Source: Blastomyces gilchristii SLH14081
Taxonomy: Eukaryota; Ascomycota; Eurotiomycetes; Onygenales; Ajellomycetaceae
DNA length: 64,000 bases
NCBI RefSeq assembly: GCF_000003855.2
Contig: NW_003101676.1
Location: forward strand, 3,048,796 to 3,112,795
Direction of reading: 5' to 3'
The notes below the pieces were generated by a model. That model was not told the DNA's origin. It ran no database searches and worked only from the letters and a program-made list of their open reading frames with translations. Positions 44,101-56,000 of this stretch are shown here, piece by piece. How positions within the stretch are numbered: the stretch's first letter is position 1; every line of letters starts with the position of its first letter. The position numbers and the translations under genes are program-made.

Positions 44101-45226
44101 GTTTGCGCTGTTCTATCATTTCTTTGGGGCTTGGGACATAGATGTCACCTCGAGAAGCAGGGTCGAGTCCGCTTGCCCCTGTGGAAGAGTTGGCGACCCA
44201 TGACCCATCTTCCGCACGTAATGATGATGGGGGGACTGAAATAGACCTGTAGTGTGAGCCTACGTAGTGGCTACCGTCAGTGTCATCGTACTCGTACTCG
44301 TGTTTGTTGTCGGTTGGGGCTAGGTGAGATGATGATAACGTAGGTCGACCCCTCCTGTCTGGTCTCCGTTCCATCAGCTCATCATTTCCAGCAGGCGAAT
44401 CGCCACGGGTATAGCTCGACACTTTAACGATTGGGCTCGTAGGTTGATCGCTATGAGAAAATTTATTATTAACTTCAAGCGTGTCGCTGCAAGGGCTGGT
44501 TGTTGTAAGAGTTGGTGTTTGCTGAAACCGATGGGCAGGAATATCCATTCTTGACGGCCGGTGCGCCTTATCTCTTCCGCCAGACATACTAGCAAGGTGT
44601 ATGTTTTGGCCGTCAGATGGTGGGCTGGGGGTATTTGTAAGCCCCGGGCTCAGAAGTTGCGACGCCGTTAATGTTGTTGATTCCAAATTTTGCTCATTAT
44701 TTAGCCCTGTAGGCTCCTGTGGTATGTGATGCTCTTGTACTTCTGATATGGGCAGTGTAAGAGGCTCTAGCTCGGGATGGATGCCAAACTCTGGCTCCAA
44801 GAAGAAGGGGTTGTCAGTCTCGGGGGATCCGAAGGAACTAAAATCGCTATATCCGTTTTCCGCGTAATCGGAGGGGCTTAAGAAATCCTGGTTGGATGTA
44901 GGAGAGTGGGCGTTGCTCTGGGGGTTGGTATTTGGCCGGGTGTGTGTGGGACCACCCTTCGAGCCACCTGGGAGGTAGAGATTGTTTGGGGAGACTGGGA
45001 ACGAGCGGTTGTTGAAGCTCTCCCCTGACAATTCTGCGTTCGGGCGTTGATTTTCCAATTCAGAAAGCTTTACTGTTGCTGAATCACCATGAGAACCTAG
45101 TGGTAATTGCTCGTCGCTGTTGGAAGGGTTCGGGAGAAAGGGATCGCTGTAGCTTTGAGCTTTGAAGGCCGATAGATTCGGAGACTGGTTTTCGATAGGC
45201 CGTGGAGAAGAGGTTGCAGCCGACAT
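41162..45226 (-). CDS. Large C2H2 zinc-finger transcription-factor-like protein
   Basis: A single exon, ATG at 45226 to TGA at 41162, 1354 residues. The first ~900 residues are low-complexity and Ser/Pro-rich, with an acidic run ('DDDEEEDDEDEQMGD') near 755-770. Fingers cluster at about 905-1010: 'CSLCFKVKAFQKPSDWTKH', 'CTFPECTEPKSFKRKADWVRH' and 'CNMQDCSHRCHRKDNFVQH'. A further 'CRFCGNICNSWKKLSVHLAKH' lies near 1053. A Gln/Tyr/Pro-rich tail follows. The finger block resembles that of the neighbouring six-finger gene ('FKRKADWVRHES' against 'FGSKNDWKRHEN'). Nuclear regulator by family; no target can be assigned. No introns are needed. Confidence 0.88.
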   Translation of the reverse strand: MSAATSSPRPIENQSPNLSAFKAQSYSDPFLPNPSNSDEQLPLGSHGDSATVKLSELENQRPNAELSGESFNNRSFPVSPNNLYLPGGSKGGPTHTRPNTNPQSNAHSPTSNQDFLSPSDYAENGYSDFSSFGSPETDNPFFLEPEFGIHPELEPLTLPISEVQEHHIPQEPTGLNNEQNLESTTLTASQLLSPGLTNTPSPPSDGQNIHLASMSGGRDKAHRPSRMDIPAHRFQQTPTLTTTSPCSDTLEVNNKFSHSDQPTSPIVKVSSYTRGDSPAGNDELMERRPDRRGRPTLSSSHLAPTDNKHEYEYDDTDGSHYVGSHYRSISVPPSSLRAEDGSWVANSSTGASGLDPASRGDIYVPSPKEMIEQRKREQKNADVEQWLSVSEVSSEVEDNGATGRKPRRRNKLVTLRRRAKSTGDPVATHQQFFDDSKIPGPGVLIDEDSGLEDIEDDDDSNVSSKLPETPPAKVDLDSRDEPPGGGYFLPVINDDENQNTEPLPRQFIRARLWQDPFRNPHIGDTRHQPTSSNAAMARFGRAAENIETASRAATWGTTRRMSESDIRSLHASGGSFNPSFVDKEKKHTRRNSIFKHTNKLLPKRSSSSAKRKLAESAQQQSSTESVDKPKSKDSREGGLGSSVLPQRKPSFTRSPRSPSTTGDAVWAMTGQIAAVGGGAPVGVPSHSTSSSPWKNNFMRRSRSKSDLPKTSKSPGSGGLLELMTSFGGPPVPTLASPLQDKALTPSPLSGRGLNDDDEEEDDEDEQMGDKGVTMDFTVRADPIVPTLEGFKTQIQQLNPRLKELALIERFAQEQLRRYKRLIDLKLQHVQAVNMQNCASEKHCFEQGGEATMLPPRISSKDPDSTYAQFQVTASADPDEDMSGFGEGTVTAALFPHGVPLPPVKRLPAQFECSLCFKVKAFQKPSDWTKHVHEDVMPFTCTFPECTEPKSFKRKADWVRHESERHRQLEWWTCNMQDCSHRCHRKDNFVQHLVREHKMPEPKAKSSRGRGSGNNKGAAKKTDNQQSSAHDQGVDQVWKLVEECHHINPKKPQDEACRFCGNICNSWKKLSVHLAKHMEQIAMPVLSLVKQRTICANTLISPIEIGSYPPLPKAGSGQSPVMSPLPGTTPYRNSFQSDQAINANLGHSTFGTSTAQNAESYTTTQSSSLADHLQMHAVQNELTAVSLGMGGRSISAGGQSYNLSPYSQSASPSISEQQRVYPVTTRASQQFNPHHASATYPPPYNAVSRRLELPISDIAQSPVGATAYDLTAAAAVSNTTAYDTQQQIYTSPVENAGYVYQQSQGGMGPSVALHYNDVTAPVQYPVVSGPNGGPAGQVESYVQHRDGPYQYQNQG

Positions 45227-48200
45227 AGTTTATAAAGAATAGTGGCCTGGAAAATGGATCAAAAAATTAGATCGGCCAGTGCCTGACCGAAACTGAGGTG
45301 AACAGCAGGGACGGAAATCACTAGCTATAGGAAACGTGAGAAAATTCTCTTGTGATCTCGTATCCCACGCGGAAGCAGCACCCTGCAATCGCGGCCACAG
45401 TGGTTTACGAGTCAACACTATGAGTCGGCCAAGATGCAAAAACAGACGTCCACGGATGGTGGCCACCTTTACATTTAGAGAAGTTTGGGGGGTTTCACGC
45501 AAAACAGTTGACCTTCCCGTGTAACTGGTGGTGGAAAGGTTGACGATTATTGGGATCACTACGGGATTAGACCGTTCGTCCTCGCGGTGCACGTTTGATG
45601 AGTGCGCTATTGGAAACCCCGCAGCTAGGGACATATGGATGGAGCTTGTTGGGCTTTTAGACTATATCAATTGCGCGGGCGCCTGGCTCAAGGGCGGCGA
45701 TGAGCGATCAAGTGGATGTCCTCACTTTTAGAAAAAAAAAGAAAAAGAAAAAAAGAAAGAAAAAAAAAAGTTATTGCGCAGAGCCGGGTGGAGGAGGGGG
45801 GATTGCTGCAAATTCGAGGGTGCCAAAGCCAGCATTGGATAAACGGTGGAAACGGTGGACTTTTGAGCAGTTAGTAATCGGAGCCTGTTAGAGCCACCAA
45901 CAGCGCCCTGGGAGGATGGACTGCAGAAGAGGTATCTTTGCCGAGACGGACACGGCGCAGTCTGCGGCTGATTAGATGACAGCCTGCCGATTGACCTTGA
46001 GGCTTGACAGAAGTCTGCCGTGAGACAGTAGCCAATTAGAGCCGCACTCCCCTCGACCCTATTTCAGCGCTGTAGTTATGGCTGCTTAAGTGGAGTTGGA
46101 CATTTTGGGAGAAAAAAATTCTTCCAAGCGACCTACATTTTCAAACCGATATTTAATTTTGAGATGATCAAGGAAGCATAGCATTTGGTTTTCGTAGAAG
46201 TGCAGATACATACATGTACAGCAGTAGTACGCAGTATACGGAGTATAGCAAGGAGAATTATAGTAACTTTCCCCGCGCACCCGCTGTCCAGGGTCGAAAT
46301 CTAAGCTTAGGCCTCAGGGCGGAACCCACAGTTCGAAAAATCCATTAGCGGTCGAAATCAAGCCTTAAAATTGTCCAAGCGGCGGCCAAATCGGGCCTAA
46401 AATTGTCAAGCTCTAGCGAGCCCTATCGTTGGGCTCACAGAGCAGAAAATGCTCCCGTTCTACAGGCAAGATAGTAAGTAACTAGTTATCCTGCAAACGA
46501 GGCCTCTGCCAACTTGCGGGTTTCGCCACATATTAAGAATAAATTGATCAATAATGCGCAGTTCACAAGAAAAAGGTAACATCAAATCGTATCGTAGGAG
46601 AATCCATACCCGTGGACATGATATTAAGCTGGTCGTGAACGGGTCCACATATTCTTCATGTCATGGAGTCGGGGCAAGGGGTTAGTCTCTGGATAGTCAC
46701 CCCGACACACCCTGCGTAGGAGCTGGGCTCACCAACTCTTCTCATTTTCATTATCGTTGCTTCCTGCACTGTACTCCGTACGGTACTCAGCCATCCTCAT
46801 CATGAGAGTTGGAGAATAATATCTTCAAGGATTATATGGCCCCCCACAAAGCAGATATCGGCCCCCAAGTCCCACTAAATTGGCAAAGCCCAGGCAGAAA
46901 CACCCCACACAGCAGGGGGATGAAGTCATGGCACGTCTCAGATGGTTTGGCAGCTTGGACTCTCATTCTGTATGTTGCTTTCCGTGCTTGTTGTCCGATT
47001 TTTCCACTCAAGACGAAGATGCAGTAAAAGAAAAAAATAAGAGTTGTTTTGCCGTTGTTGAGCTTCCGTTTTGGGACAGCCATCAGATTAGGGCATAGGG
47101 CAAGGGCAACGGGCATACATACGTTCATTCATTCATGCTATCTCAACTGCAACGAGCTACATTTCATTCAAGCTCTTACATTCTCACTTGTCGCAGTATA
47201 CTAACTCCGTCATGGCATGAGAGCTGTTGACCCTATGGGACGGCCAGTCTGTCAGTGGCCGTGCCACTCTGATAATCCTCAAATCATCAATTATTGCGGA
47301 GCCTATCTTCGTCTTGAATGGCAGAGGATCCACGCTTCTCGGAAACATTATGCTAAGCCTTTTTAACTAAACACGAAATATGCCTCCAGTGGATCTCCCA
47401 CCCTTCGTGCTTGCGCCTTGTCAAGCTAGTCCAGTTAACAATCAAGGAAGTGAGCAAATGTGGCTGTGCCGGAAGGTGAAGCAAGCCTGCAACCAGACAA
47501 AATGAAGGAAAACGAAAAAGCTCTTAGCTTTCTCACACTATACATACGTTGTAGATGCAACTACGTCATAAATTATGTTTCTTCAACCTTTTCTCCGGCA
47601 TGACGCTATGTAGTCATCAATCTGGGGGGTGTCGCCAGGAAAACACCCATGTTGTCATCGAAAAGCCTATGCCCAACCAAAGTGAATGTAGTTCAAAGAG
47701 GCTTGGTTGGGTACAGTTTATGAGTTCTAAAGTGCCAATGCATCTTGATGAGGAATGGTAACTGAGGGGAATGTTCAAAAGATCATGCAATTTCGATAGA
47801 AGAGCACCCCAGCGAAACGAAAAGATTTTCAACTACGACCAGGGTTCTATCAAAGAGTTACAGAGTATTAGGTCATTATTAGACAGGTGGGAACCAGATC
47901 TAGATAGAGTTGGGGAAAAATGGCGACATAAGTATGCTGCATTATCCTATATCTCGTAGCGAAATTAGGGGGAAAGTTGAAAACGAAAAGTAGGGGAGTG
48001 TAGCTGAGAACAAAAGTGTTTTTGAAAGTATAAAAGTTTGATACCAGATCGAACGAAAAAAGAATGAAAAGGTTAAGAAGTTCGAGAGTTGAAGGCTCAT
48101 AGGAGTAGCAACAGAAGACAGAAACAGAGGAAGTACATATGCCAATTCAAAACGTAGATGCTAGGAAATGAACTAGGTTGGGAAAGGGGCAATTAAAGAA

Positions 48201-48557
48201 GGAAGGATGGAGACCGAAGATTATTCCCAGAAATCAAACATAATACGCTATGCATCGCTAAGTTCGCCAAAAATAGAAATCAAGTACAACAAAGACATAT
48301 GGGAGAAGAACGCAAGGACAAAAACAGACGATGATGAAAAACCCCATCATACAACAATATGTCATCTATCATCACCGTTACAGGATGTTACAAAAAACTA
48401 TGTATAAAGCATGTAAAAGAAAACCAGGAAGAGGAAAATAAACTGAAACAGGAAATTAAGCAAAAGTGAAGTAAGGGGGCATTAGTGAAATTTCAAACTG
48501 ATATGTGGGAAGGGAGCACTCTAAGAAGGGCTAAAATTCTGGAGAAGGAGTTGACGG
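45227..48557. other. Long intergenic region
   Basis: 3.3 kb without a supported gene. It holds the promoter of the 1354-residue C2H2 gene (-) and the 3' region of the coiled-coil gene (-). A purine tract with AAAG repeats is at 45729-45770. ORFs of 62-134 codons on both strands have no motif. A noncoding transcript is possible but not shown. Confidence 0.55.
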
Positions 48558-51500
48558 CTATGCAGCAACCTCCACTGCAGGAGTTCCAGCATCCTGATCC
48601 GCTGCGTCATTTTCTGCAGCTGTATCCAGGGGAAGATCGGAAGGATTGTCGCCGTCATTACCACTTGGGCCTACAGCAGGAGTGCCAGATCCGGATCCAG
48701 AGGGGTCAGCCGTTTTCCTGGCGATTTCCATTTTTCGTGCGAGGACAGAAGGCGAATCGGCATAGAGGACCACGCCCGGTAGGTACACGCATTGAGTGCC
48801 TTTCTCGCCGTCTTCGGTGAAGTCTTCGTGCACCGGTTCTCGGTAGATGCGAGGGCACATACGGAGGAGCACTCGTCGCCTACGGACCGAATGTGTTTCA
48901 TTGTTGGACTCTTCTGCTGTTGGTGATGGCGCGGGATCATAAACGAATTCCTTCCAACCTTCATTCACGGTTTGTTCGTCCTCAGCTGAGGGCATGGTTG
49001 AGATGATCAGTTCCCGTTCGACGCGAGCAAGGCGCCAGGTTTCTGCAGCAAGTTTCACGATTTTCCGCACGCCTACGAGCAACTGGTCGAGGTGTTTGGG
49101 ATCCGCGAAGTGGCGTATATGGTCAATGATCTCGTCCACGATGACTGCAGCAACTACATTGATAGCTTGTTTGGCGTCGGACGTCGTGTAGGCGGCCTTG
49201 AGTGTCTGTTGTCTCCAGTAAGCCTCGCGCCTCACGGATTTGCGACGGATATCCATGGATAGCATTTGGAAAAAGGTGTCTGCTTTATCGTAGCGTCTGC
49301 CGAGAGTGAACAAGAATGGCTGGAAAATCCTATAGGTGAGTGTCTTAGAAATGACATGCTGCACATAGGCAGATCGAAGTTCCCGCGATGCTTGGGTGTT
49401 GTCAAGGAACTGGGGGATTTCGGAAGGTATCTTTGCAATGATGTCTGCGGGTGGGTCGATAGGGAGGTAGCCAAAATGTTCTTTCGAGAGGTCAACAATG
49501 AGGCGCGTAAGTTGGCCAAAGCATTGAAAGCTAGAACACCAGACGAGACATAATTAGAACTTGTCTATAGAAGAAAGGTGGGGCGCTCTATGAAAAAACA
49601 AAACAAACGACAATTTTGCAGTTACGTTTTTTTAAGGCCAACAGATGCTGAAAAAGGGAATGCAAAAATATAACACAAAAACAGATCCGAACCCCAATAT
49701 GCAAAAAGAAATCTAGATGCCACGGCCTTGCTTCCGTTGGCTAAGCTTGACGGCATACTTACAAGAAGGCGTCCCCTTTAATTTTCATATCGGTTGCCTC
49801 TCCGAGACTATGTAGTGTTTTCTTCAACCTTTCACGGTCTTTGCTTAGATTCTCATGAGTCTGCCGCATCTCCTCTACCACATTCCGCAGTTGTTCCTGT
49901 TTAGCTTGACCCTCCCTGGCGAGAACCTCCTTCTCTTCCCCAGCCTGTCTTAATTCCTCCATTCGTTGTACCAGCTGAGCCTCCAGGTCCTCGCGTGCCT
50001 TTTGCCACGCCTCCTCCTTTTGCTGGTACTCATTTATCAAATTGTTAATCTTTTTCTCGGCTTCTTCCGCTGCGGAGTCACGTTCCTTCTCGTGGGTTTC
50101 GTTTAACGCGGCGAGTTCGGCTATATGGCTTTCCCTCAATTGGTCGAGTTCCGCCTGCTTCGCATCGAGTTCCGCTTGCTTCGCTTCCAGGTCGGATTGT
50201 TTGGATTCGAGTTCGGTCTGCTTGCTGGTTAATTCGCCTTGAACGGTCTCAAGCTCAGAATGCTTTGCTTCTAGATCAGCATTCCTTGCATCCAGTTCCG
50301 CATTTTTGGCATCCAACTCGCGCTTTTTCTCCTCAAGCGCTTCAAGTTTTTCCTCCAATTCGGATTGCTTCGAGTCAAGCTCACTTTTCTTCGAGTCGAG
50401 CTCTTCCTTCGTGGTGGTTAGCTCATCCTGCGTTGTCTCGAGGCCACGCTGCAAAGCGACCAGTTCATCCTGCTTTGCCTCCAGTTCACTTTGTTTCGCT
50501 TCCAGCTCCTCTTGTTTAGCTTTCAGTTCCTTGACTTTCTGCTCCAAATCATCTTTTGTGGTTACCAACTCGCCCTGGGTGCTTTCCAATTCTCCTTTCT
50601 TTGATTCCAGTTCACCCTGGGTGGTCTCCAATTCTCCTTTCTTTGATTCCAGTTCACCCTGGGTGGTCTCCAATTCTCCTTTCTTTGATTCCAGCTCACC
50701 CTGGGTGGTCTCCAATTCTCCTTTCTTTGATTCCAGTTCACCCTGAGTGGTCTCCAATTCTCCTTTCTTTGATTCCAGTTCACCCTGAGTGGTCTCCAAT
50801 TTTCCTTTTGTAGATTCCAGCTCGCTCCGAGTAGCTTCCAATTCCTCCTTTGTAGTTTCCAATTCTCCCGTCGTGGTTTCTAGCTCGCCCTGTGTAGTTT
50901 CTAATTCTGCTTGCCTAGCAGTCAACTCTTCCTGCTTAGAAGTCAACTCCTCTTCTTTAGCAGTCAGAGCCGCTTGTGTCGCGTCCAACTCCGCTTGTTT
51001 GGCCTCCAGCTGCTCTTGCTTAGCATCAACTTCTGCTTGTTTGGTGTCGATATCGGCCTGCTTGGACTCTAGCTTGCCCTCGTAATCCGCGGCCATGGCA
51101 TCCTTTGCTTCCTGAAGTTCCTGCTTTTCAGTCTCCAACTCCGCCTTGAGTTTGTCTCGCTCAACCGTTAGTTCCTGTTCACGAGCCTTGAGTTGCTCAG
51201 CAGCGAGCCTGTCATCTTCGTTTTTGATCTCCTGGAAATAGCCTTCCAATTCTTGCTTCTGATTGACGAGTGCCTCCTTCTCTTGCTCCCTCTGCTTTGC
51301 CAATTCTTCCTCGTGGGCTTCCTTCTCGTCCTCGATGGCTCGTTGGAGATTATCGATATCCTCCTGAAGATCTTCCCGAAGTTGCGAAAGTTCATCATTC
51401 TCCTTTTGGGCATCAGCTAAGCTCTCCTCAATGTCCTTTTGTTTCTCCTGGAGTCCACCAAGCTCGAGCCGAAGTTCGCTAATCCTGCTTTTTAATTTCG

Positions 51501-53058
51501 AGCATTCCTTCGCGCTCTCGTTGGCTGTTTTTTGCATCTGTGCTTGGAGAGCTTCGATGTAATACTCCTTGCGCATTAGGGATTCCTCATGCTGGGCCTC
51601 GATTTGCTTGTGTTCCGCTTCTCGCGCAGACAGCTGAGTTTGCTGGTCTCGATAGCTAATTACCAGTTGGCCGATGTCCGGAATAATGCTTTGGATTCGT
51701 GATAGGAGACTGATATTGAGTCCCTCGCCATTAGACGCAGATTTCCCGTTCTCAATCACCGGTGGCTGGACGGGTGCTGGTTCCCGAACAGGGCCATAGT
51801 CGTTATTGTAATAAGTATCTGCATATCCCCGACCATATGAGGTTCGGCTACTCCTTCTAGCATGGTGGTATGGGCTATATGGCGAGTCCATCGTGGATGA
51901 TCGCATAGGGGTATGATAACTTGGGGCGGTAACTGCCATATTGCTAGCCGCGTGGGGGTCGAATGATGCTCCGTTATGTGGCGGTATCATGGGATGTACA
52001 TACGGGTGCACTACTGGGCTACCGTATGAATAGTGGGGTGAAGAAATAGGTGCTGGCGGATGGCCGTGAAGGTAATGGTGAGCTGCAGCAGGATTAGATC
52101 GTGGATTCAGTTCAGATGGTGATGGAGAAGGAAGACGGATTTCCGCTGCTGAAGGTGATGGATGCCTCAGTGGCTGTGGTGGGTCTTCAATCTCTTTATT
52201 CGTGTTATTGGGACCATCAAATGGATTGTTGGATAATGTGGCAGCTGGTGTTGCAGGGCCGGGGGATGATAGGGCGCTTGCAGGTGACGGAACTGAACGA
52301 ACTCGCGGTTCTTCAGGTTCGCTCTTGTTATCTTCGCCGTCGTTACTTTTTGCACCCTCTTTGCTAGTATCTTTGTCTTCCTGGTTGGAGTTGCTATTCT
52401 CAACGGGCGTTTGAAGTTCCAAGTTCGAAACCTTTGGAGAAGATATGCTTTCTTTGCTGAAACTTAAGGGGGTAGCTGACGGGGTTGAACTAGCGGAATC
52501 TGGCAAAGGTTGAAGACTCTCTATGATAGATGGGGGCGGTAGAGGATGTTGATCGTCCTGAATTTGGGGAGGTTCTTTGGAGTCTGAAGCTGTCTTAGGT
52601 TGTTCGGGTTCATAAGGTGCTTCAGCTTCTTTAGGTTCTTCAGGTTCTTGGCGCTCTTGAAGTCCTTGGAGTTGTTCAGGCTCCTGCAGTTCTTCGTACT
52701 CTTGAGGCTGTTGAGGAGCTTCTTGTTCTTGAGCTTCTTGAGCTTCTTGAGCTTCTTGAGCTTCTTGGGGCTCTTGGGGCTCTTGGGTTGCTGGAGATCC
52801 TTCGGGTTCTTGGGGCTCCTGGGGTTCTTGGGGTTCTTGGGGTTCTTGAGGTTCTTGAAGTTCTTGAAGTTCTTCGATGGGTTGTTTTGTTTCTTCGGGC
52901 TGTTGAAATTCCTCAGGCTTTTGAGGTTCGAATTTTGGTGATGGTGGTTGAGATGGCTGAGGTTCTTCAGGTTGGTCTTGTTTCTGCGCCTTTCCTTTTT
53001 TTCCTTTCTTGCCTTTATTCTCCTTTCCCTTGCGGGCTTTTGCATTTCCTGGAGCCAT
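48558..53058 (-). CDS. 1422-residue coiled-coil repeat protein with conserved C-terminal domain
   Basis: Two exons: 53058-49763 and 49530-48558, phase 2, 4269 bases. The start is ATG at 53058 in a strong context (CACCATGG). Residues ~5-40 are Lys-rich. Residues ~50-180 are Pro/Glu/Gln repeats ('QEPQEPQEP'). Residues ~180-450 are disordered, with Pro/His/Tyr stretches. Residues ~453-1090 form a long heptad-rich coiled coil containing a 14-residue repeat ('ELETTQGELESKKG') at ~748-828. Exon 2 encodes a globular-looking helical domain ('LTRLIVDLSKEHFGYLPIDP', 'TLTYRIFQPFLFTLGRRYDK', 'VRKIVKLAAETWRLARVERE') and an acidic Ala-rich end. No membrane segment or signal peptide. It looks like a fungal scaffold or structural protein; I cannot name the function. 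Confidence 0.85.
50575..50815 (-). repeat. 42-bp coding minisatellite in the coiled-coil gene
   Basis: At least five near-identical 42-bp units encode the 14-residue repeat ELETTQGELESKKG. Fourteen residues are two heptads, so gain or loss of units keeps the coiled-coil register. Confidence 0.93.
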
Positions 53059-56000
53059 GGTGCCGGCGAGAAAAGGTATCAAATACTTTAATATGTCTGC
53101 TGTCACCTGATAAAAATCGACGTGGACCCAGTTAAAGAAAAGTTAAGGATCCTTGTTCGGGATAGAGGAGAAACAGGTTTGGCGAAGTTCACATGTATGA
53201 CTGGTAAAAATTCGAAAGCATGGTATGCGGCAGTGAGGCAGAAGAGGGCAGTTAAGTGAAGACACGAATCCTTAGTGAAGGTCCTCGATAGGAGACACGC
53301 ACCAAGGGGGGTGAGTGAGACGAAGGGTAGCAAGGTATAGATGTGAAAGAAAACCGTTCAAATTTGAATGGTTCTATCAGATTGGGCCTGCGAATGGGCA
53401 TGAACAAAAATAAAAAAAAGGTGGTGTACAGCGGAGCAATCAACGATGAAATATGTAGGCGGGGTGAAAACAAAGAAAGCAAGTTGAATCAAAACTGACG
53501 TTGGGTGCATAAAAGAAAAGTATTTCTCGAAAGGAGAGTGGAAATGTGGAAGTGTGACCAGAAATAATAAGCTGGTTGAGAGTCGCGCGCCCAACGACTG
53601 ATATAAGCTTCCAGGGGAGCGGGTTGGACAGCCAACGCTCGAGGAAGACGCAGAAAACCAAATAGGGATGGCTGGTGCATTTTGCCCACGTCAGGATGAC
53701 TGAAATAAATGAAGGCGCAAGTGGTTCTTTAGAAAACGACTGGCAAGGGGCCAATGGAATGTTGAGTGTAGGCATATTGGGCATCAATTGAAGGTCTTCC
53801 CTCATCTGTTCGCCCAGTTGTCTACGTTAGTCAGGTAGCAACAGGACCTGCATGCATCGTCGAGAACCGAACACATAGGCAAAATTAGAGGCTGGGGTGG
53901 TCCAGAGAATGGGGACTCCTCCCCCCGGTGGACTGAGTGGCGGGCATATGGGGATTGATGACGCTCGGAACGGGCGTGATGAAGCGTATAGACAGACAGC
54001 ATCTGGCAGCCGGTCAGCGCCCGAGAAAAGAAAAAGCACCGTTTTCGGTCCTCTGCTGCAGCTAGTGGGTGGAGTCCTGGAATGCCCAAGGCGAAGAGGT
54101 TGTGAGCTGTGAGTTGTGCGTTGTGAGTTGTGGTCCTGATGCATGAAGAATGGAGCCGCCAGCCCGACGCTAAAGGGTTAGGCGAGGCCCCCAACGGTGG
54201 CTAGCCAGTAGATCAACCGCTGCGGGTATGTCAGGGAATTAAATGGTTGTTCCTAGCACAGAGACGACTAGGCAGAAAGGACAGATATCAGCCAGATCAC
54301 GACAGAAATTGGCCATGGGAAGAAAAGAGAAGAGCAAAGAACCGTGTGCAAAGTGCTGATTGAATACAAAGATCGGTCGGGTGATTTTTACCAAGAGCAA
54401 GTGTGCATGCAACCCTGACATAAATCCGAAACTTTTACCCAAAAAGAAGCTTGGTGTGAATTATCAACAGAACTGGTAAGGCGATAAGGCGCGCTAAATA
54501 TAACATACAAGCCAATGTCCAAAAGATATATCAATGGTGTGTTTGCAATATCCATATCATCCAAGGCCCCATAAAGATACGGCCAGTTCCCCATTCCTGG
54601 TCACCGCTAGACGGCAAGAGAGCTCTTTTATCACAGAGAATGTGGCCTAGATCCAACACCGTTGTTTTGAATATTTTGAATATCCGTCCGTTTTAGAAAT
54701 CAAGTATCCACTTGTCGCTGCTGCCGCTCTTTTAGCCGCTAAGTCGTCCCCGTTTACATCTTATCAACCCCTTCGTAAATCAAACACGGTGATCGTCACT
54801 CTCCCGCAGCTCTACTAATAATCCCTCTGTCTAGCCCACTTAAACCTCATTAGTCTGTATGACAGTAGCAATCGAATCCCAACTCAAGGAAGTGTACTAT
54901 GGAACTAGTACGGAGTACACTCCAGAATGTTTATTAACCAGCATATTAGCAGACAGAAGCCCCAGTAAATAATGTAAGTCACTTCGAAAGTACGGCTCAG
55001 GGTGAGTTCAATGACGAGTGTTTATGAGTGTTTTCTAATGATGCTGAGACGCGAAGTCGCCTTGGTTGGACTGCATGTCCGTTGGAAATCCAGCTCCATT
55101 TTATCCCGAGCTAGACTGATTCATAGCGCGAGGAACCCCTCAGGATGCGGTTTAGAAATTAACAGCAGGCACATGGTGGGGCTATCTCTGCTTTCCTTTC
55201 TCTAGTGGGGCCGTCGAAGGTACGACCGATATATCCTTTTCAAGGGTGTAATATAAAATTATATCCGTATGGAACCATGAGCAAGTCTGAGTGATGCCAT
55301 GTTCGGATTTTTTTTTCTTTAGGTAGACATTTGAATCACCTTGCTTGACGGCAATGTATCTGCGAGTAGAGATACAATTTGCCACCTAGATTGCTCAGTA
55401 GCCGCTAGAACATAGCTTGTATGCTATGGTAACAACGATATCAATTATCAATAAGCACCAGGTAGAAATTAGATAATGCTGTTCAAATCTTCCCAGCTAT
55501 GGAGAATGCAGATTGACTATCAGGGCTGAGACCGTCGCCTTTAGGCGTTGGGGATGCTCCTTACCAGCCACTCTGCTAAACAACCTCGGACGGATTCAAA
55601 ATTCGAGCTGTAAAGACGAAAAGGGGCTCTCAGCGATGCGACTGGCAGCGCTTGCCAGTAAATAGTGAGACACTGGCTCGAGACCCCTAGTCGACAACAG
55701 CCGCCTCACCATTAGACCCTGATTCCTAACAACGGTGAGGGAGTGTAGAAGAGATACACGGAAGCTCGAAATGTCCAAGGCGGTGGGCGATCCGCTAATT
55801 CTCCCATTCGCCCAAACAGCAACCACAAGCTTCGATGAATCCCGTGCCTGCCGACGACCAGCTCGTCCAGTTCAGAAATAAAGTGTGCTCGCCCTCCGAA
55901 GCCGACAGGCTTGACGACGGGCTGCGATGCGAACGTGGCTGGTGAATTCAGATCAGCTACCTGGATCGGCGCCGGGCAGTGGTTACTGTAGAAACAGCAT

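Noticed and set aside
45230..45634. 134-codon minus ORF just upstream of the large C2H2 gene
   Set aside because: No motif. It more likely belongs to the 5' UTR or promoter of the downstream gene.
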